From: DASYUM01 sp036001225
Lineage (GTDB): Bacteria > Methylomirabilota > Methylomirabilia > Rokubacteriales > DASRDR01
Direction: 5' to 3'
Length of the DNA: 33,024 nucleotides
NCBI GenBank assembly: GCA_036001225.1
Contig: DASYUM010000065.1
Location: 1-33,024, forward strand
The notes beneath the pieces are model-generated. The model did no database searches and was not told the origin of the DNA. It was given only the letters and a program-made list of their open reading frames with translations. The translations under genes and the position numbers were made by a program. Positions 15,787 through 24,217 of this stretch are shown in pieces (positions within the stretch are counted from its first letter, which is position 1; each line of letters opens with the position of its first letter).

Positions 15787-16448
15787 CGCACCTCCTCCAT
15801 CCCGGGCAGCTCGAGCGCGCCCGCGAAGTCGGCGTGGACGTCGGCCAGGCTGGCGAACGGACGAAAGGGGATGCCGTGGCGCCGGCAGTGCTCGGCCAGC
15901 TTGGCTTTGGCGAAGCGCCGATCGGCCGCTTCCGCCGCCGCTCGATCCGAGAGCCCGTCGCCGGCGTAAGCGACGCGGGCCCCCGCGGCCTGGAAGCCGC
16001 GCACCACGGCTGCCTTCCAGGCGCCGGCTGGCTCGCCGGGCGGGTCGGGCCGCGGGAACTCGAGCCGCCAGCGGCCGCCGTTCCACCGCGCGTGGTTCGC
16101 GAGCACGGGTACACCGCCGACGCCGTGGTTGGCCAGCATGCGCTGGATGTAGAAATCGAAGCCGTCACTCAGGATCCCCAGCGGGACGTCGCGGCGCCGG
16201 CAGGCCTCGACCAGCGCCGGGAAGTGAGGGTCGAGGGCGACCCGGTCCACCAGCGCCCCGACCGCGGCCTCGTCGGCGTCGATCATCGCCCATTGCCGGG
16301 TCGCGCGCTCGGGGGTGGTGAGCTCGCCCCGCTCCCACGCCTGATCGGGCGCCAGCCAGCGATCGCCGGTGAAGTGGGCCAGGATGAAGGGGCCCACGTC
16401 GGTCGGCGTGGTCGTCCCATCGAAGTCGAGGAGGAAGACCCACCCCAT
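15783..16448 (-). CDS. HAD-superfamily phosphatase (MtnX/SerB-like, subclass IB)
   Basis: The 221-residue protein has the four HAD motifs. Motif I is LLDFDGTTTPTD with nucleophile Asp in DxDGT, motif II is GILSDGFDFYIQ, a lysine occurs at GAWKAAVV, and motif IV is YAGDGLSDRAAA. The layout, with a small cap after motif I, matches subclass IB enzymes such as phosphoserine phosphatase and MtnX-like phosphatases. It is a soluble phosphohydrolase; no methionine-salvage or serine genes are near. The start overlaps the permease stop (ATGA) and the end overlaps the dehydrogenase start (ATGA). A phosphatase translated inside a sugar operon that also has a kinase is unusual; it may remove phosphate from a sugar-phosphate intermediate or prevent toxic build-up. 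Confidence 0.87.
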   Translation of the reverse strand: MGWVFLLDFDGTTTPTDVGPFILAHFTGDRWLAPDQAWERGELTTPERATRQWAMIDADEAAVGALVDRVALDPHFPALVEACRRRDVPLGILSDGFDFYIQRMLANHGVGGVPVLANHARWNGGRWRLEFPRPDPPGEPAGAWKAAVVRGFQAAGARVAYAGDGLSDRAAAEAADRRFAKAKLAEHCRRHGIPFRPFASLADVHADFAGALELPGMEEVR

Positions 16449-17284
16449 CAGCCCTTGACGCCCCCCATCGATAGGCCGCGCACCAGATAGCGCTGCCCGC
16501 AGAGCGTGAGGACGAAAGCCGGGATGATGCCGAGCACGATGGAGGCCGAGGCCGAGCCGAATTGGACGTCGGTCGGCGCATAGAGGGCGCTGGTAAAGAA
16601 CACCATGATCGTCCGCGTCGAGCTGCGGGTGAGGGTCAGAGCCAGCAGCAGGTCGTTCCAGCAGAGGGTGAAGGTGAGGAGCGCCACCACCGTGACCCCG
16701 GGCGCGATGACCGGCAGGATGACGCGGACCACCGCGCCCAACTCGGAGCAGCCGTCTACCATCGCCTGGTCCTGGATCTCGCGGGGGAAGTCCCGAAAGA
16801 ATCCGATCAGGAGCCAGACCGCCAGCGGGATGTTGAAGATGGTGTAGGCGAGGACGAGACCGGAGAAGCTGTCGAGCAGGCCGAGCCGGGCGTAGAGCAG
16901 GAAGAGCGGAATCACGACTGCGATCGGCGGCAGCATCCGCTGGGCGAGAATCCAGAACGCGAGCGCGCGGCCGCCCACGCGGTAGCGGGCCAGGGCGTAG
17001 GCGGCCGGGATGCTCAGGGCTAGGACCAGCAGCGTGTTCCCACCCGAGATGATCAGGCTGTTGCGGAGATACTGAACGCCCCCGTATTCGCCGAACAGCA
17101 GCCGGTAGTGCTCGCCGGTCGGCCGCCGCGGGATCCATACCGGGGGAAAGCTGAAGTACTCGCCCGGCGCCTTCACCGACGTGGAGAGGATCCAGAGCGT
17201 CGGCAGCAGGAACGCCGTGGTCACGGCGACGAGCGTGGCGTAGCGCGCGGTCGCCGGGACCCTCCGCCCGGTGTGGGCGATCAT
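16448..17284 (-). CDS. Carbohydrate ABC transporter permease, MalG type (pair 1)
   Basis: The 278-residue membrane protein has a first helix (TLVAVTTAFLLPTLWILSTSVK) and about five more. The EAA loop (QDQAMVDGCSELGAVVRVILP) contacts the ATPase. The GISMGGVKG-like ending (LSMGGVKG) is a MalG/UgpE hallmark of CUT1 importers. The start overlaps the MalF-type partner stop as ATGA, and its stop overlaps the HAD phosphatase start. It pairs with the adjacent MalF-type protein and very probably with binding protein 1 just upstream. No ATPase is encoded in the operon, so an ATPase from elsewhere must energise it. Confidence 0.9.
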   Translation of the reverse strand: MIAHTGRRVPATARYATLVAVTTAFLLPTLWILSTSVKAPGEYFSFPPVWIPRRPTGEHYRLLFGEYGGVQYLRNSLIISGGNTLLVLALSIPAAYALARYRVGGRALAFWILAQRMLPPIAVVIPLFLLYARLGLLDSFSGLVLAYTIFNIPLAVWLLIGFFRDFPREIQDQAMVDGCSELGAVVRVILPVIAPGVTVVALLTFTLCWNDLLLALTLTRSSTRTIMVFFTSALYAPTDVQFGSASASIVLGIIPAFVLTLCGQRYLVRGLSMGGVKG

Positions 17285-18174
17285 GCCAACGCGTCCTCGC
17301 GCCGAGCCGCCACCCCGACCAGCGCGACGCAGAGCAGCAGCACCCCGATCAGGACGTAGAACGACAGGGCGGCGCCGTAGCCGACGTGGAAGAACCGGAT
17401 GCCGGTGAAGTAGGTGTAGAAGGAGACGGTCTCGGTACTCCCGCCCGGGCCGCCGGCGGTCATGATGTACACGGTGTCGAAGAGCTTCACCAGGTCGATG
17501 AACCCGATCAGGAGGCCGACCAGCGCCGGCCAGCGGAGCAGCGGCAGCGTGACGTGCCGGAAGAGCTGCCGGCGGGAGGCGCCGTCTACCCGGCCGGCTT
17601 CGTACAGCTCGTCGGGAATTGCCTGGAGACCGGCCAGCAGGATCAGCATGTAGAACGGCGCCCACCGCCACACTTGGACGCCCGCCACCGAGGCGCGGGC
17701 CAAGCCCGGAGAGCCGAGCCAGTCGATCATCACCCGCTGCCCCGTCACCATGGAGAGCAGGTCGTTCACCGCCCCGTACTTGGGGGTCAACATGAGGGCG
17801 AAGGACATGGCGGCCGCCGTCGGGGCGACCATGACCGGAACCGCCAGCAGGCTGAGGAACAGCGCGCGGCCGGGGAACGGGCCGTTCAGGAGGAGCGCCA
17901 GCGCGAAGCCGACAAGGAAGGCTGCGACCAGCGCCGGCAGGATCATCTGGGCGGTCTGGACGGCGGCCGCCAGGAAGCGGGGGTCGTGGAGGGCATCCCG
18001 GTAGTTGACCCCGCCCGCCCACTCCCAGCCGGTCCCGCGGGCCAGTTCGTATCGGGTGAAGCTGACGGCCAGCGAATAGGCGAGCGGGAAGAGCGTGGTC
18101 GCCAGCATCACCCCCAGCATGGGCGCCACCATCAGCCACGGCATGAGCCGGCGCCGGGCCGGCGGCCGCCGCAC
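17281..18174 (-). CDS. Carbohydrate ABC transporter permease, MalF type (pair 1)
   Basis: The product (297 residues from a GTG at 18174) is a six-helix inner-membrane permease. The first helix is WLMVAPMLGVMLATTLFPL, the EAA loop reads YEAGRVDGASRRQLFRHVTLPLL, and FIDLVKLFDTVYIMTAGGPGGSTET is a strong CUT1 MalF mark. The GTG start keeps a basic cytoplasmic tail (RRPPARRR) before helix 1, as usual in the family; an ATG at 18144 would remove it. Neither start has a clear Shine-Dalgarno. A 65-bp gap with a hairpin separates it from binding protein 1 upstream. This is the same place where malE-malF type operons often carry a hairpin that keeps binding-protein mRNA more abundant. Confidence 0.88.
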   Translation of the reverse strand: MRRPPARRRLMPWLMVAPMLGVMLATTLFPLAYSLAVSFTRYELARGTGWEWAGGVNYRDALHDPRFLAAAVQTAQMILPALVAAFLVGFALALLLNGPFPGRALFLSLLAVPVMVAPTAAAMSFALMLTPKYGAVNDLLSMVTGQRVMIDWLGSPGLARASVAGVQVWRWAPFYMLILLAGLQAIPDELYEAGRVDGASRRQLFRHVTLPLLRWPALVGLLIGFIDLVKLFDTVYIMTAGGPGGSTETVSFYTYFTGIRFFHVGYGAALSFYVLIGVLLLCVALVGVAARREDALA

Positions 18175-18185
18175 GGCGATGTGGT

Positions 18186-18210
18186 CCCGCTCCCCTACCG
18201 GGGGAGAGGG
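18186..18210. repeat. Hairpin between binding-protein and permease genes
   Basis: CTCCCC and GGGGAG around a five-base loop (TACCG) form a perfect six-pair stem, extended by CCC/GGG after one mismatch. It lies in the gap between binding protein 1 and the MalF-type permease. The flanking 13-mer CAGGGTGAGGGGG (18211-18223) recurs in reverse orientation at 30451-30463, so this may be one copy of a dispersed intergenic repeat. A role in differential mRNA stability or attenuation is inferred from position. Confidence 0.55.
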
Positions 18211-18239
18211 CAGGGTGAGGGGGACCGCTGTCCGCCCGG

Positions 18240-19718
18240 TCACCCGAGGGGCTTGTAGGTCAGCCCCCGACGCTTCATCGCGTCGTACTGGGCCTTCCAG
18301 AGCTGTTTCTGTGCGTCGCGGCCCAGGCGGTCGGTGATGCGGTCCCATTCCCGCGCCGCGTCGTCGAGGGCCTGCTTGACGCCCTTGGTCTTGGCGACCG
18401 CCGCTGCCAGAGCGTCGCCGCCCACCTTCATGTACTCCTCGGCGCCCGGGACGAGGGGCGCCGGGAACCCGACGTCCACCGACGCCTTCACGACCTCGAG
18501 GAACTTCGGCGCGCTCGGCCAGGCAGCGCCGGCGTCCCGCGATTCGACGCTGGACCGCCGCGTGTAGTCGACGCCGGTGCCGGGGTTCAGCGAGATCTTG
18601 AGCGAAACGTCGGGTCGCGTGTACAGCTCGAGCGCATGGACTGCCCCCTCCTTGTTCGCGGAGTACTTCGGGATGGCGAGCGACCAGCCGGAGGCCAGGC
18701 TGCCCACGCGGTGGAGCTTTCCGCCGATCATCGTGCCCGGCAGCATCGCGTACCCGATCTTGCCCATCACCTTGGAGCGATTCGGATCCTCGGCCACCCG
18801 AGCCACCGACGTCCAGTTGGTGGAGAGCGCCACGTCGCCTTTGACAAGGGCGTTCTCGACCTCGGTATACCCGAAGTTGGTGCTGCCCGGCGGCGCGAAG
18901 GCGAAGATGTCCACCATGTTCTGGAGGGCTTTGACCCCGTTGGGCGAGTTGATGAGGGGTCGCATCTCCTCGTCGAAGTACACGCCGCCGTAGTTGGCGA
19001 AGCGACCCATGAACCACCAGAAGCCGGTCCGGCCCGGGCGGTAGCCGTCGGCGGCACCGTAGTGCTTCTGGCCGTCGCCGAACCAGTCCCACCCGGTGAA
19101 GAACTCCGCCAGGTCCCGGTACTGCTCCCAGGTCTGGGGGGGCGCCAGCGGATAGCCGTACTTGTCACGGAATCGCTTCTGGGACTCGGGCTGGCTGAAG
19201 GCGGCGGTGTTGTAGTAGAGGATGTGAAGGTCGCCGTCGAACGGCATGGCGTACAGAGTGCCGGCCCACGTCGAGTACATGTCGCGGAAGGCGGGCAGGA
19301 CGTCGTCCAGGTGGAGGTTCAGCCCCGCCGCCTCGGCCAGTGGCTTGAGCGGCTCCAGGTGAGGGGCGAAGTCGGCCAGCCACTGGGGCGAGAACATGAC
19401 CAGGTCGTAGGAGCTGGCCCGGGAGGCGAACTCCAGCATGACCCGCTGGTAGGCCTCCTGGGAGGGGATGACCTCCGGCGCCACCTTGAGGCCGTACTCC
19501 TGCTCGACCTGCTCGCGGAACATCCGGAACGCGACCGCGTAATACTCGGCGGAGGCCGCGACCCGAACGGTCTTGCCGCCGAAGTTCTTCTTGGCCGCGG
19601 CCCGCGCCGGCCGCGCCGTGGCCTGCCAGTCGGCGGCCACCCCCAGCGCCGAGGCGCCGGCGACGAGCCGGAGAAAGTCGCGACGGTCCACCACGTTGTT
19701 CCACTCACATGCCGTCAT
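18240..19718 (-). CDS. Tat-exported carbohydrate ABC transporter substrate-binding protein 1
   Basis: The 492-residue protein is a family 1 (CUT1) extracellular binding protein, longer than the usual 420-450. The N-terminus has a twin-arginine signal (DRRDFLRLVAGASALG), so it is exported folded by Tat. The mature part shows VRVAASAEYYAVAFRMFREQVEQEYG, typical of the first strand and helix, then LYAMPFDGDLHILYYNTAAF, FTGWDWFGDGQKHYGAADG and GDVALSTNWTS. It should capture a sugar or oligosaccharide in the periplasm and deliver it to permease pair 1 just downstream. The second ATG (19718) is chosen because GGAGGT lies six bases upstream; the first ATG (19724) touches that site directly. It follows the stop of binding protein 2 by 32 bp. 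Confidence 0.9.
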   Translation of the reverse strand: MTACEWNNVVDRRDFLRLVAGASALGVAADWQATARPARAAAKKNFGGKTVRVAASAEYYAVAFRMFREQVEQEYGLKVAPEVIPSQEAYQRVMLEFASRASSYDLVMFSPQWLADFAPHLEPLKPLAEAAGLNLHLDDVLPAFRDMYSTWAGTLYAMPFDGDLHILYYNTAAFSQPESQKRFRDKYGYPLAPPQTWEQYRDLAEFFTGWDWFGDGQKHYGAADGYRPGRTGFWWFMGRFANYGGVYFDEEMRPLINSPNGVKALQNMVDIFAFAPPGSTNFGYTEVENALVKGDVALSTNWTSVARVAEDPNRSKVMGKIGYAMLPGTMIGGKLHRVGSLASGWSLAIPKYSANKEGAVHALELYTRPDVSLKISLNPGTGVDYTRRSSVESRDAGAAWPSAPKFLEVVKASVDVGFPAPLVPGAEEYMKVGGDALAAAVAKTKGVKQALDDAAREWDRITDRLGRDAQKQLWKAQYDAMKRRGLTYKPLG

Positions 19719-19750
19719 GGTCATACCTCCTTTTTCTTGGCCACCGGCCG

Positions 19751-21112
19751 CTACGGCTTGCCCGCCGGCTGCTCCTTCACGGTCGCCTTAGCCAGGATCT
19801 CCCGCGCCTCCCGGGCCGCCGCCTTGACCGCCTCCTCGGGCGTGAGCTTGCCGATCAGCGCGAGCCCGGCCTGGGCGCCGATCCGCTCGTGGAACCGGGT
19901 GGCCACGTCGGTCGGCGGCACCCACTTCTCACCAGCGGCGGTCAGACTGGCGGCGGCCTCGTAGGCCCCCTTCAGCGCCTTCACGAACTCCGGATGGCGG
20001 CCCGCGTACCGGGGATCGTCGAGCGTGGAGAGCCGGCTCACCACGCCCCCCTTGTCGGCGTAGGCGAGAGCGGTGTCGCGGGCGGTCATGTACGCGATGA
20101 ACGCCCACGCCGCCTCCTTGTGGGGCGCGTGAACGGGGATGCCCATCGACCAGCCGGCGATGGCGCCGAAGCGGCCGCACGGCCCTTTGGGCGGCGGCGC
20201 GTAGCCGACCTTGCCGACGATGGTGGACTTCTTGGGGTCCTCGAGCCAGGGCTGGAGGGCGGTGGCCTCGAACCAGAGCGCGGCCCGACCGGCCATGAAG
20301 GTGGACGTGGCCTCTTCCCAGCTGTAGTTCTCGATCCCGATCGGCCCCGCCCTCAGGAGATCCAGCAGGTACTTCAGGGAGCGCACGGTCTCCGGCTTCT
20401 CCAGCGTCACTTCCCAGGTCCGCTGGTCCACCATGCTCCCGCAGAACTGGTGGGTGAGCAGGCTCCAGGCCAGCGCGAGCGAACGGCCGGTCTGGGCGCG
20501 CATGACGACCCCGGCCAGCCCCGGCTCGCGGTCCTTGAAGAACCGGGCCAGGTCGAGGAGCTGTTCGGTCGTGTCGGGGGCGGGCTTCCCGTGCTTCTGG
20601 AAGAGGTCCTTCCGGTAGGCGAGGAAGAAGGACTCGCTGGCGGTGGGAACGCCGATCACGGTGCCGCCGGCGGTGCCGAGCGCCTCCCGGGCCGCTGGCA
20701 GCAGGTCGTCGTAGTCGTAGCCGCGCGGTGTCCATTCGCCCTTGAGGTACGGGGCGAGCGGGAGCAGCACGCCTTTGGCGAAGTACTCGACCACCGAGGT
20801 GCCCTTGAACATGTAGACGTCGTAGCGGCCGGTCTTGGCGGTGTGGTCGAGGAACTGCTTGGACTGGACGCGTCCGGTTTCGATGAGGTCCCACTCGACC
20901 TTGATTCCGGTGAGCTCGGTGAAGTCGGGCGCCATCGCCTGGAAGGCCTCGGTCGAGGGGTGGGGAATCCCGCTCACGACGATGGTGGTCCCGCCCAGCC
21001 GGGCCTTCACCTGGGCGGCCCAGCGCCGGAGCTCGGGCGTGGAGGCGTCGGCCGCGGTGACCGTCCCCAGCAGTCCGGCGGTGGCGATCAGAAGCCCGAG
21101 GAGCCGCTTCAT
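19751..21112 (-). CDS. Carbohydrate ABC transporter substrate-binding protein 2
   Basis: The 453-residue protein has a Sec signal (KRLLGLLIATAGLLGTVTAADA) and the family 1 binding-protein fold. Marks are GIPHPSTEAFQAMAPDFTELTGIKVEWD, YDVYMFKGTSVVEYFAKG, GVPTASESFFLAYRKDLFQKHG, a MAGRAALWFEATAL segment and GWSMGIPVHAPHKEAAWAFIAYM. Its ATG overlaps the stop of the second dehydrogenase (ATGA) and has GGAGG upstream. It differs clearly from binding protein 1 (Sec not Tat, different sequence), so the operon encodes two distinct ligand receptors. By elimination it may serve permease pair 2 at the end of the operon, 6 kb away. The ligand is unknown but presumably related to the polyol or sugar degraded by the operon enzymes. 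Confidence 0.9.
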   Translation of the reverse strand: MKRLLGLLIATAGLLGTVTAADASTPELRRWAAQVKARLGGTTIVVSGIPHPSTEAFQAMAPDFTELTGIKVEWDLIETGRVQSKQFLDHTAKTGRYDVYMFKGTSVVEYFAKGVLLPLAPYLKGEWTPRGYDYDDLLPAAREALGTAGGTVIGVPTASESFFLAYRKDLFQKHGKPAPDTTEQLLDLARFFKDREPGLAGVVMRAQTGRSLALAWSLLTHQFCGSMVDQRTWEVTLEKPETVRSLKYLLDLLRAGPIGIENYSWEEATSTFMAGRAALWFEATALQPWLEDPKKSTIVGKVGYAPPPKGPCGRFGAIAGWSMGIPVHAPHKEAAWAFIAYMTARDTALAYADKGGVVSRLSTLDDPRYAGRHPEFVKALKGAYEAAASLTAAGEKWVPPTDVATRFHERIGAQAGLALIGKLTPEEAVKAAAREAREILAKATVKEQPAGKP

Positions 21113-22128
21113 GGTGTCCTCCGTTCTTCCTGGGGAAGGATGAGGGCTTTGACGGCCTCGCGCCGCTTGACGGCGGCGATGGCCTCGGAGACCGCCGCCA
21201 GCCCGAAGCGGTGGCTGACCAGCGGCTCGGTCCGGACCCGGCGCTGGGCCAGCAGGGTGATCGCTCGCCCGAACGTCCGCGGATTCACGAACGCACCGCG
21301 CACCGTCAGCTCCTTGCGATAGACGGTGTAGGGCTCGACCGAGACCGCCGCCCCGGGCGGGGTCACCCCGAACCAGACCACGGTCCCGCCCCGGCGTGCG
21401 AGGTCGAGGGCCTGCGCCGCCGTGGCCGGCGCGCCCACGCACTCCAGCACCACGTCGGCCCCGCCGGGGAGCGCGTCGCCGAGGGTGCCGGCCCCCGGAT
21501 CGAGGGCCACGTCGGCGCCGAGCTCGCGGGCGAGCCTGCGCCGTTCGGGCACCAGATCCGTCACGACCACCACCGCCGCCCCGGCGCCGCGCGCGAGCTG
21601 GGTCATGAGGAGGCCGATCGGTCCCGCGCCGAGGATCGCGACGCGGTCGCCGGGCCGGATGCCGGCCAAGTCGAGCCCGTGCAGGCAGCAGGACAGCGGC
21701 TCGGCCAGGGCTCCGACCTCGAATCCGAGATCGTCGGGCAATCGGTACGCCTGGGTGGCCGGCACCCGGCACAGTTGGGCGAAGCCGCCATCCCGGGTCA
21801 CCCCGAGGGCCTGGAGCCCGTCGCAGAGGTGGACGTCGCCGCGCCGGCAGGCCGGACAGCCGCCACACGGGATATTCGGGTCCACCGCCACCCGATCGTC
21901 GGCGGCCAGCCCGGTGACCCCGGCGCCGACCTCGACGACGAGGCCGGCGTACTCGTGCCCCAGCGCGATGTGCGGGCTCGCGGGGTACTGCCCATCCAGG
22001 ATATGGACGTCGGTGCCGCACACCCCGCAAGCGCGAACCTCGATCAGGACCTCGCTCGGGCCCGGACGCGGCGCGCTCCGCCTCTCGAGGGCGATCCGCC
22101 CCGGTCCCGCGAACACTGCCGCCCTCAT
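21109..22128 (-). CDS. Zinc-dependent MDR alcohol dehydrogenase, copy 2
   Basis: The 339-residue medium-chain dehydrogenase has GVCGTDVHILDG and GHEYAGLVVEVG for the catalytic zinc, four cysteines in PCGGCPACRRGDVHLC for the structural zinc, and the nucleotide-binding GAGPIGLLMTQLA. It is of the L-threonine/sorbitol/galactitol dehydrogenase type and probably oxidises a secondary alcohol with NAD(P). The start is the ATG at 22128 (MRAAVF), which fits the family N-terminus. An upstream frame to 22167 overlaps the kinase gene and is less likely. It begins 7 bp after the kinase stop, and its own stop overlaps binding protein 2. It shares the general plan of the dehydrogenase at 14743-15786 but differs at many positions, so the two may act on successive or different substrates. 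Confidence 0.9.
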   Translation of the reverse strand: MRAAVFAGPGRIALERRSAPRPGPSEVLIEVRACGVCGTDVHILDGQYPASPHIALGHEYAGLVVEVGAGVTGLAADDRVAVDPNIPCGGCPACRRGDVHLCDGLQALGVTRDGGFAQLCRVPATQAYRLPDDLGFEVGALAEPLSCCLHGLDLAGIRPGDRVAILGAGPIGLLMTQLARGAGAAVVVVTDLVPERRRLARELGADVALDPGAGTLGDALPGGADVVLECVGAPATAAQALDLARRGGTVVWFGVTPPGAAVSVEPYTVYRKELTVRGAFVNPRTFGRAITLLAQRRVRTEPLVSHRFGLAAVSEAIAAVKRREAVKALILPQEERRTP

Positions 22129-22135
22129 GGCCGGG

Positions 22136-23155
22136 TCAGCCGCGCCGGGCAGGGAGCTGCCCACCACGCGCCCGGAGGAGCGCGGTCACCCGCCGCCGGG
22201 TGGGGAGGCTCGGGATCCCACCCCGCCGCTCCGTGCTGAGGGCGGCCGCCGCGTTGGCCAGCGTCAGGATCGCCTCCAGCTCGGATCGAGGGGGCCACGG
22301 CCGCGACCGCGCGCGGGCGACGCCGAGCAAGCCGACCAGGAGCCCTGCCACGAAGGCGTCGCCGGCGCCGGTGGTGTCGACCACTTTGGCGGCGAACCCG
22401 GGGACGTGGCCCTCACCGCTCGGCCCGCGGTATGCGCAGCCATCGGGGCCGAGCGTCGCCACGGCCAGGGCCGGGCCGGCTTCGGTCAGTCGGCGGAGTC
22501 CGCGGCCGATATCCCGCTGCCCGGTCAGGAACGCCAGCTCCTCCGCGTTGACCTTCACGCAGTCGGCGTGCCGCAGCCCTTCCCGGAGCCAGCGGCGGGC
22601 CGTCCGCCCGTCGGACCAGAGGCCGAGCCGGAGGTTGGGGTCGTAGGAGCAGAGCCCTCCAGCCCCCCGCGCCTCCCGGATCGCAGCCAGCGTGGCCCGG
22701 CGGCTCGGCTCGGCGAGGAAGCTGATCGAGCCGTAGTGAAGGATGGAGGCTTGACCGACGATGGCCCGCATCGGGACGGTCAGCCGGAGTCCGAGGTGCG
22801 CGGGCCGGTCTCCGTAGAAGAGGAAGTCGGGGTCGCCGTCGGCCTTCAGCGAGACCAGCGCCAGCGCCGTCGGCCGCCCGACTATCGCGGTGAGGCCGCG
22901 GACGTCCACCCCGTGGCGCTGTAGCGCCTCGCGGAGGAAGCGGCCGAGGGAGTCGGCCCCGACGGCGCCCACGAAGGCCGCGCGCCGGCCGAGCCGCGCC
23001 ACGCCCACCGCGACGTTGGCCGGCGCGCCGCCGGCGGCCTTGGCGAAGGCGGGCGCGCCGTCCAGCCCGACACCCGCCTTGACGGAGACGAGGTCGATCA
23101 GCGCCTCGCCGAGGCAGGCCACATCCACGCGGTCGGCGATGGATCGCCGGCTCAC
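22136..23155 (-). CDS. PfkB-family carbohydrate kinase (fructokinase-like)
   Basis: The 339-residue ribokinase-fold enzyme phosphorylates a sugar with ATP. The first PfkB signature (GGAPANVAVGVARLG) is near residues 43-57. The second, DTTGAGDAFVAGLL, starts at Asp260 with catalytic base Asp266. VACLGEALIDLV and SYDPNLRLGLW are typical of fructokinases and 2-keto-3-deoxygluconate kinases. The GTG at 23155 overlaps the lacI stop as GTGA and fits the family start. In this operon it would phosphorylate the ketose or keto-sugar made by the dehydrogenases. It is co-transcribed with lacI, so its expression should be repressed when inducer is absent. Fructose is the default guess, not a proven substrate. 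Confidence 0.9.
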   Translation of the reverse strand: MSRRSIADRVDVACLGEALIDLVSVKAGVGLDGAPAFAKAAGGAPANVAVGVARLGRRAAFVGAVGADSLGRFLREALQRHGVDVRGLTAIVGRPTALALVSLKADGDPDFLFYGDRPAHLGLRLTVPMRAIVGQASILHYGSISFLAEPSRRATLAAIREARGAGGLCSYDPNLRLGLWSDGRTARRWLREGLRHADCVKVNAEELAFLTGQRDIGRGLRRLTEAGPALAVATLGPDGCAYRGPSGEGHVPGFAAKVVDTTGAGDAFVAGLLVGLLGVARARSRPWPPRSELEAILTLANAAAALSTERRGGIPSLPTRRRVTALLRARGGQLPARRG

Positions 23156-24189
23156 CGGAGCCCTCCGGGGGGCGGGCCGCACGAGTCGCGGACCACGAGC
23201 GTGGGGGCCAGGACGACCTCGCGGGGCGGGCCGCTCAGCGATCCCTCCAGCCGACCGAAAAGCAGCTCGACGGCCCGGGCGCCCATTTCGTAAGTCGGCT
23301 GAGCCACGGTCGTCAGACGCGGCCGGAACACGGAGGCCCACTCGAAGTCGTCGAAGCACGCCACCGAGAGGTCCTCGGGGCAGCGGAGGCCGCGCGCGGC
23401 CACCGCCCGCATGAGCCCGATGGCCATGAGGTTGTTGGTGGCGAAGATCGCCGTCGGCGGCACCGGCAGCTCGAGCAGCGCCCCAGCCGCGCGCTCGCCG
23501 CCGTCGAGCCGGGAGTGGCCGTCGCGGAGGAGGGCGGGGTCGGCGGGCACGCCCGCGGCCTCCAGCGCCTGGCGGTAGCCGGCGATCCGCTCGTGCGTCG
23601 TCGAGATCTGCGGGAGCCCGCTGATGGCGCCGATCCGCCGGTGACCGAGGCCGACCAGGTGCGCCACGGCCTGGCGGGCGCCGGTCACGTTGTCCACCAC
23701 GACCACGTCGGCCGGAATGGTGGGGATCTTCCGGTCGATGAAGACGAGTGGCGTGTTGGCCTCGATGAAGAAGCGGTGGTAGTCGGCGACGGCGCCGGCC
23801 GGGGCCAGGATGAGGCCGTCGATCCGCCGTGAACGGAGCAGCTCCAGGTAGGCGCGTTCTTTGTCCAGGCGCTCGTCGGTGTTGCAGAGGATGACGGCGT
23901 GGCCGCGGGCGGTGGCCGCGTCTTCGATGCCGCGGACCAACGCGGTGAAGAACGGATTGGTGATGTCGGAGATGACCAGGCCAAGGGTCTGGGTCGCGCG
24001 CCTCTTGAGGCTGCGGGCAATGGCGTCGGGATGGTAGCCGACCTCGGCGATGGCCTTGCGGACGCGCTCCTGGAGGGCCGGGCTGACGTAGGCTGTCCGG
24101 TTGATGGTGGCCGAGACCGTGGCAATGGAGACACGCGCGGCGCGCGCGACGTCTCGGATGGTGATGCTGGCGGACCGGAGCCGGCTCAT
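23152..24189 (-). CDS. LacI-family transcriptional regulator of the sugar operon
   Basis: The 345-residue protein has a LacI helix-turn-helix at the N-terminus (ITIRDVARAARVSIATVSATINRT), the hinge helix (PDAIARSLKRRAT) that enters the DNA minor groove, and a periplasmic-binding-protein-like sugar sensor (LGLVISDITNPFFTALVRGIED, then ATNNLMAIGLMRAV and ACFDDFEWASVFRP). It is the first gene of the operon and overlaps the kinase start. Two AAACGTTT palindromes lie 5-28 bp upstream of its ATG over the -10 region, so it very probably represses its own operon and is released by a sugar or sugar-phosphate ligand. The recognition helix reads IATVSATIN, a variant of the common PATVSRVLN. Confidence 0.95.
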   Translation of the reverse strand: MSRLRSASITIRDVARAARVSIATVSATINRTAYVSPALQERVRKAIAEVGYHPDAIARSLKRRATQTLGLVISDITNPFFTALVRGIEDAATARGHAVILCNTDERLDKERAYLELLRSRRIDGLILAPAGAVADYHRFFIEANTPLVFIDRKIPTIPADVVVVDNVTGARQAVAHLVGLGHRRIGAISGLPQISTTHERIAGYRQALEAAGVPADPALLRDGHSRLDGGERAAGALLELPVPPTAIFATNNLMAIGLMRAVAARGLRCPEDLSVACFDDFEWASVFRPRLTTVAQPTYEMGARAVELLFGRLEGSLSGPPREVVLAPTLVVRDSCGPPPGGLR

Positions 24190-24194
24190 GAGCA

Positions 24195-24217
24195 AAACGT
24201 TTAGCGAAACGTTTAGC
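24195..24217. promoter_or_regulatory. Tandem LacI-family operators
   Basis: Two copies of AAACGTTTAGC (24195-24205 and 24207-24217) each contain the palindrome AAACGTTT (24195-24202 and 24207-24214). Their centres are 12 bp apart. A central CG flanked by AA/TT is the LacI/GalR operator core. They cover the predicted -10 box and start site of the lacI operon, an ideal place for autorepression. Confidence 0.8.

Noticed and set aside
18636..21322. Long plus-strand frames opposite the two sugar-binding proteins
   Set aside because: The minus strand encodes intact binding proteins with signal peptides and ribosome sites. The plus-strand translations show no domain and are Gly/Arg/Glu-biased shadows.
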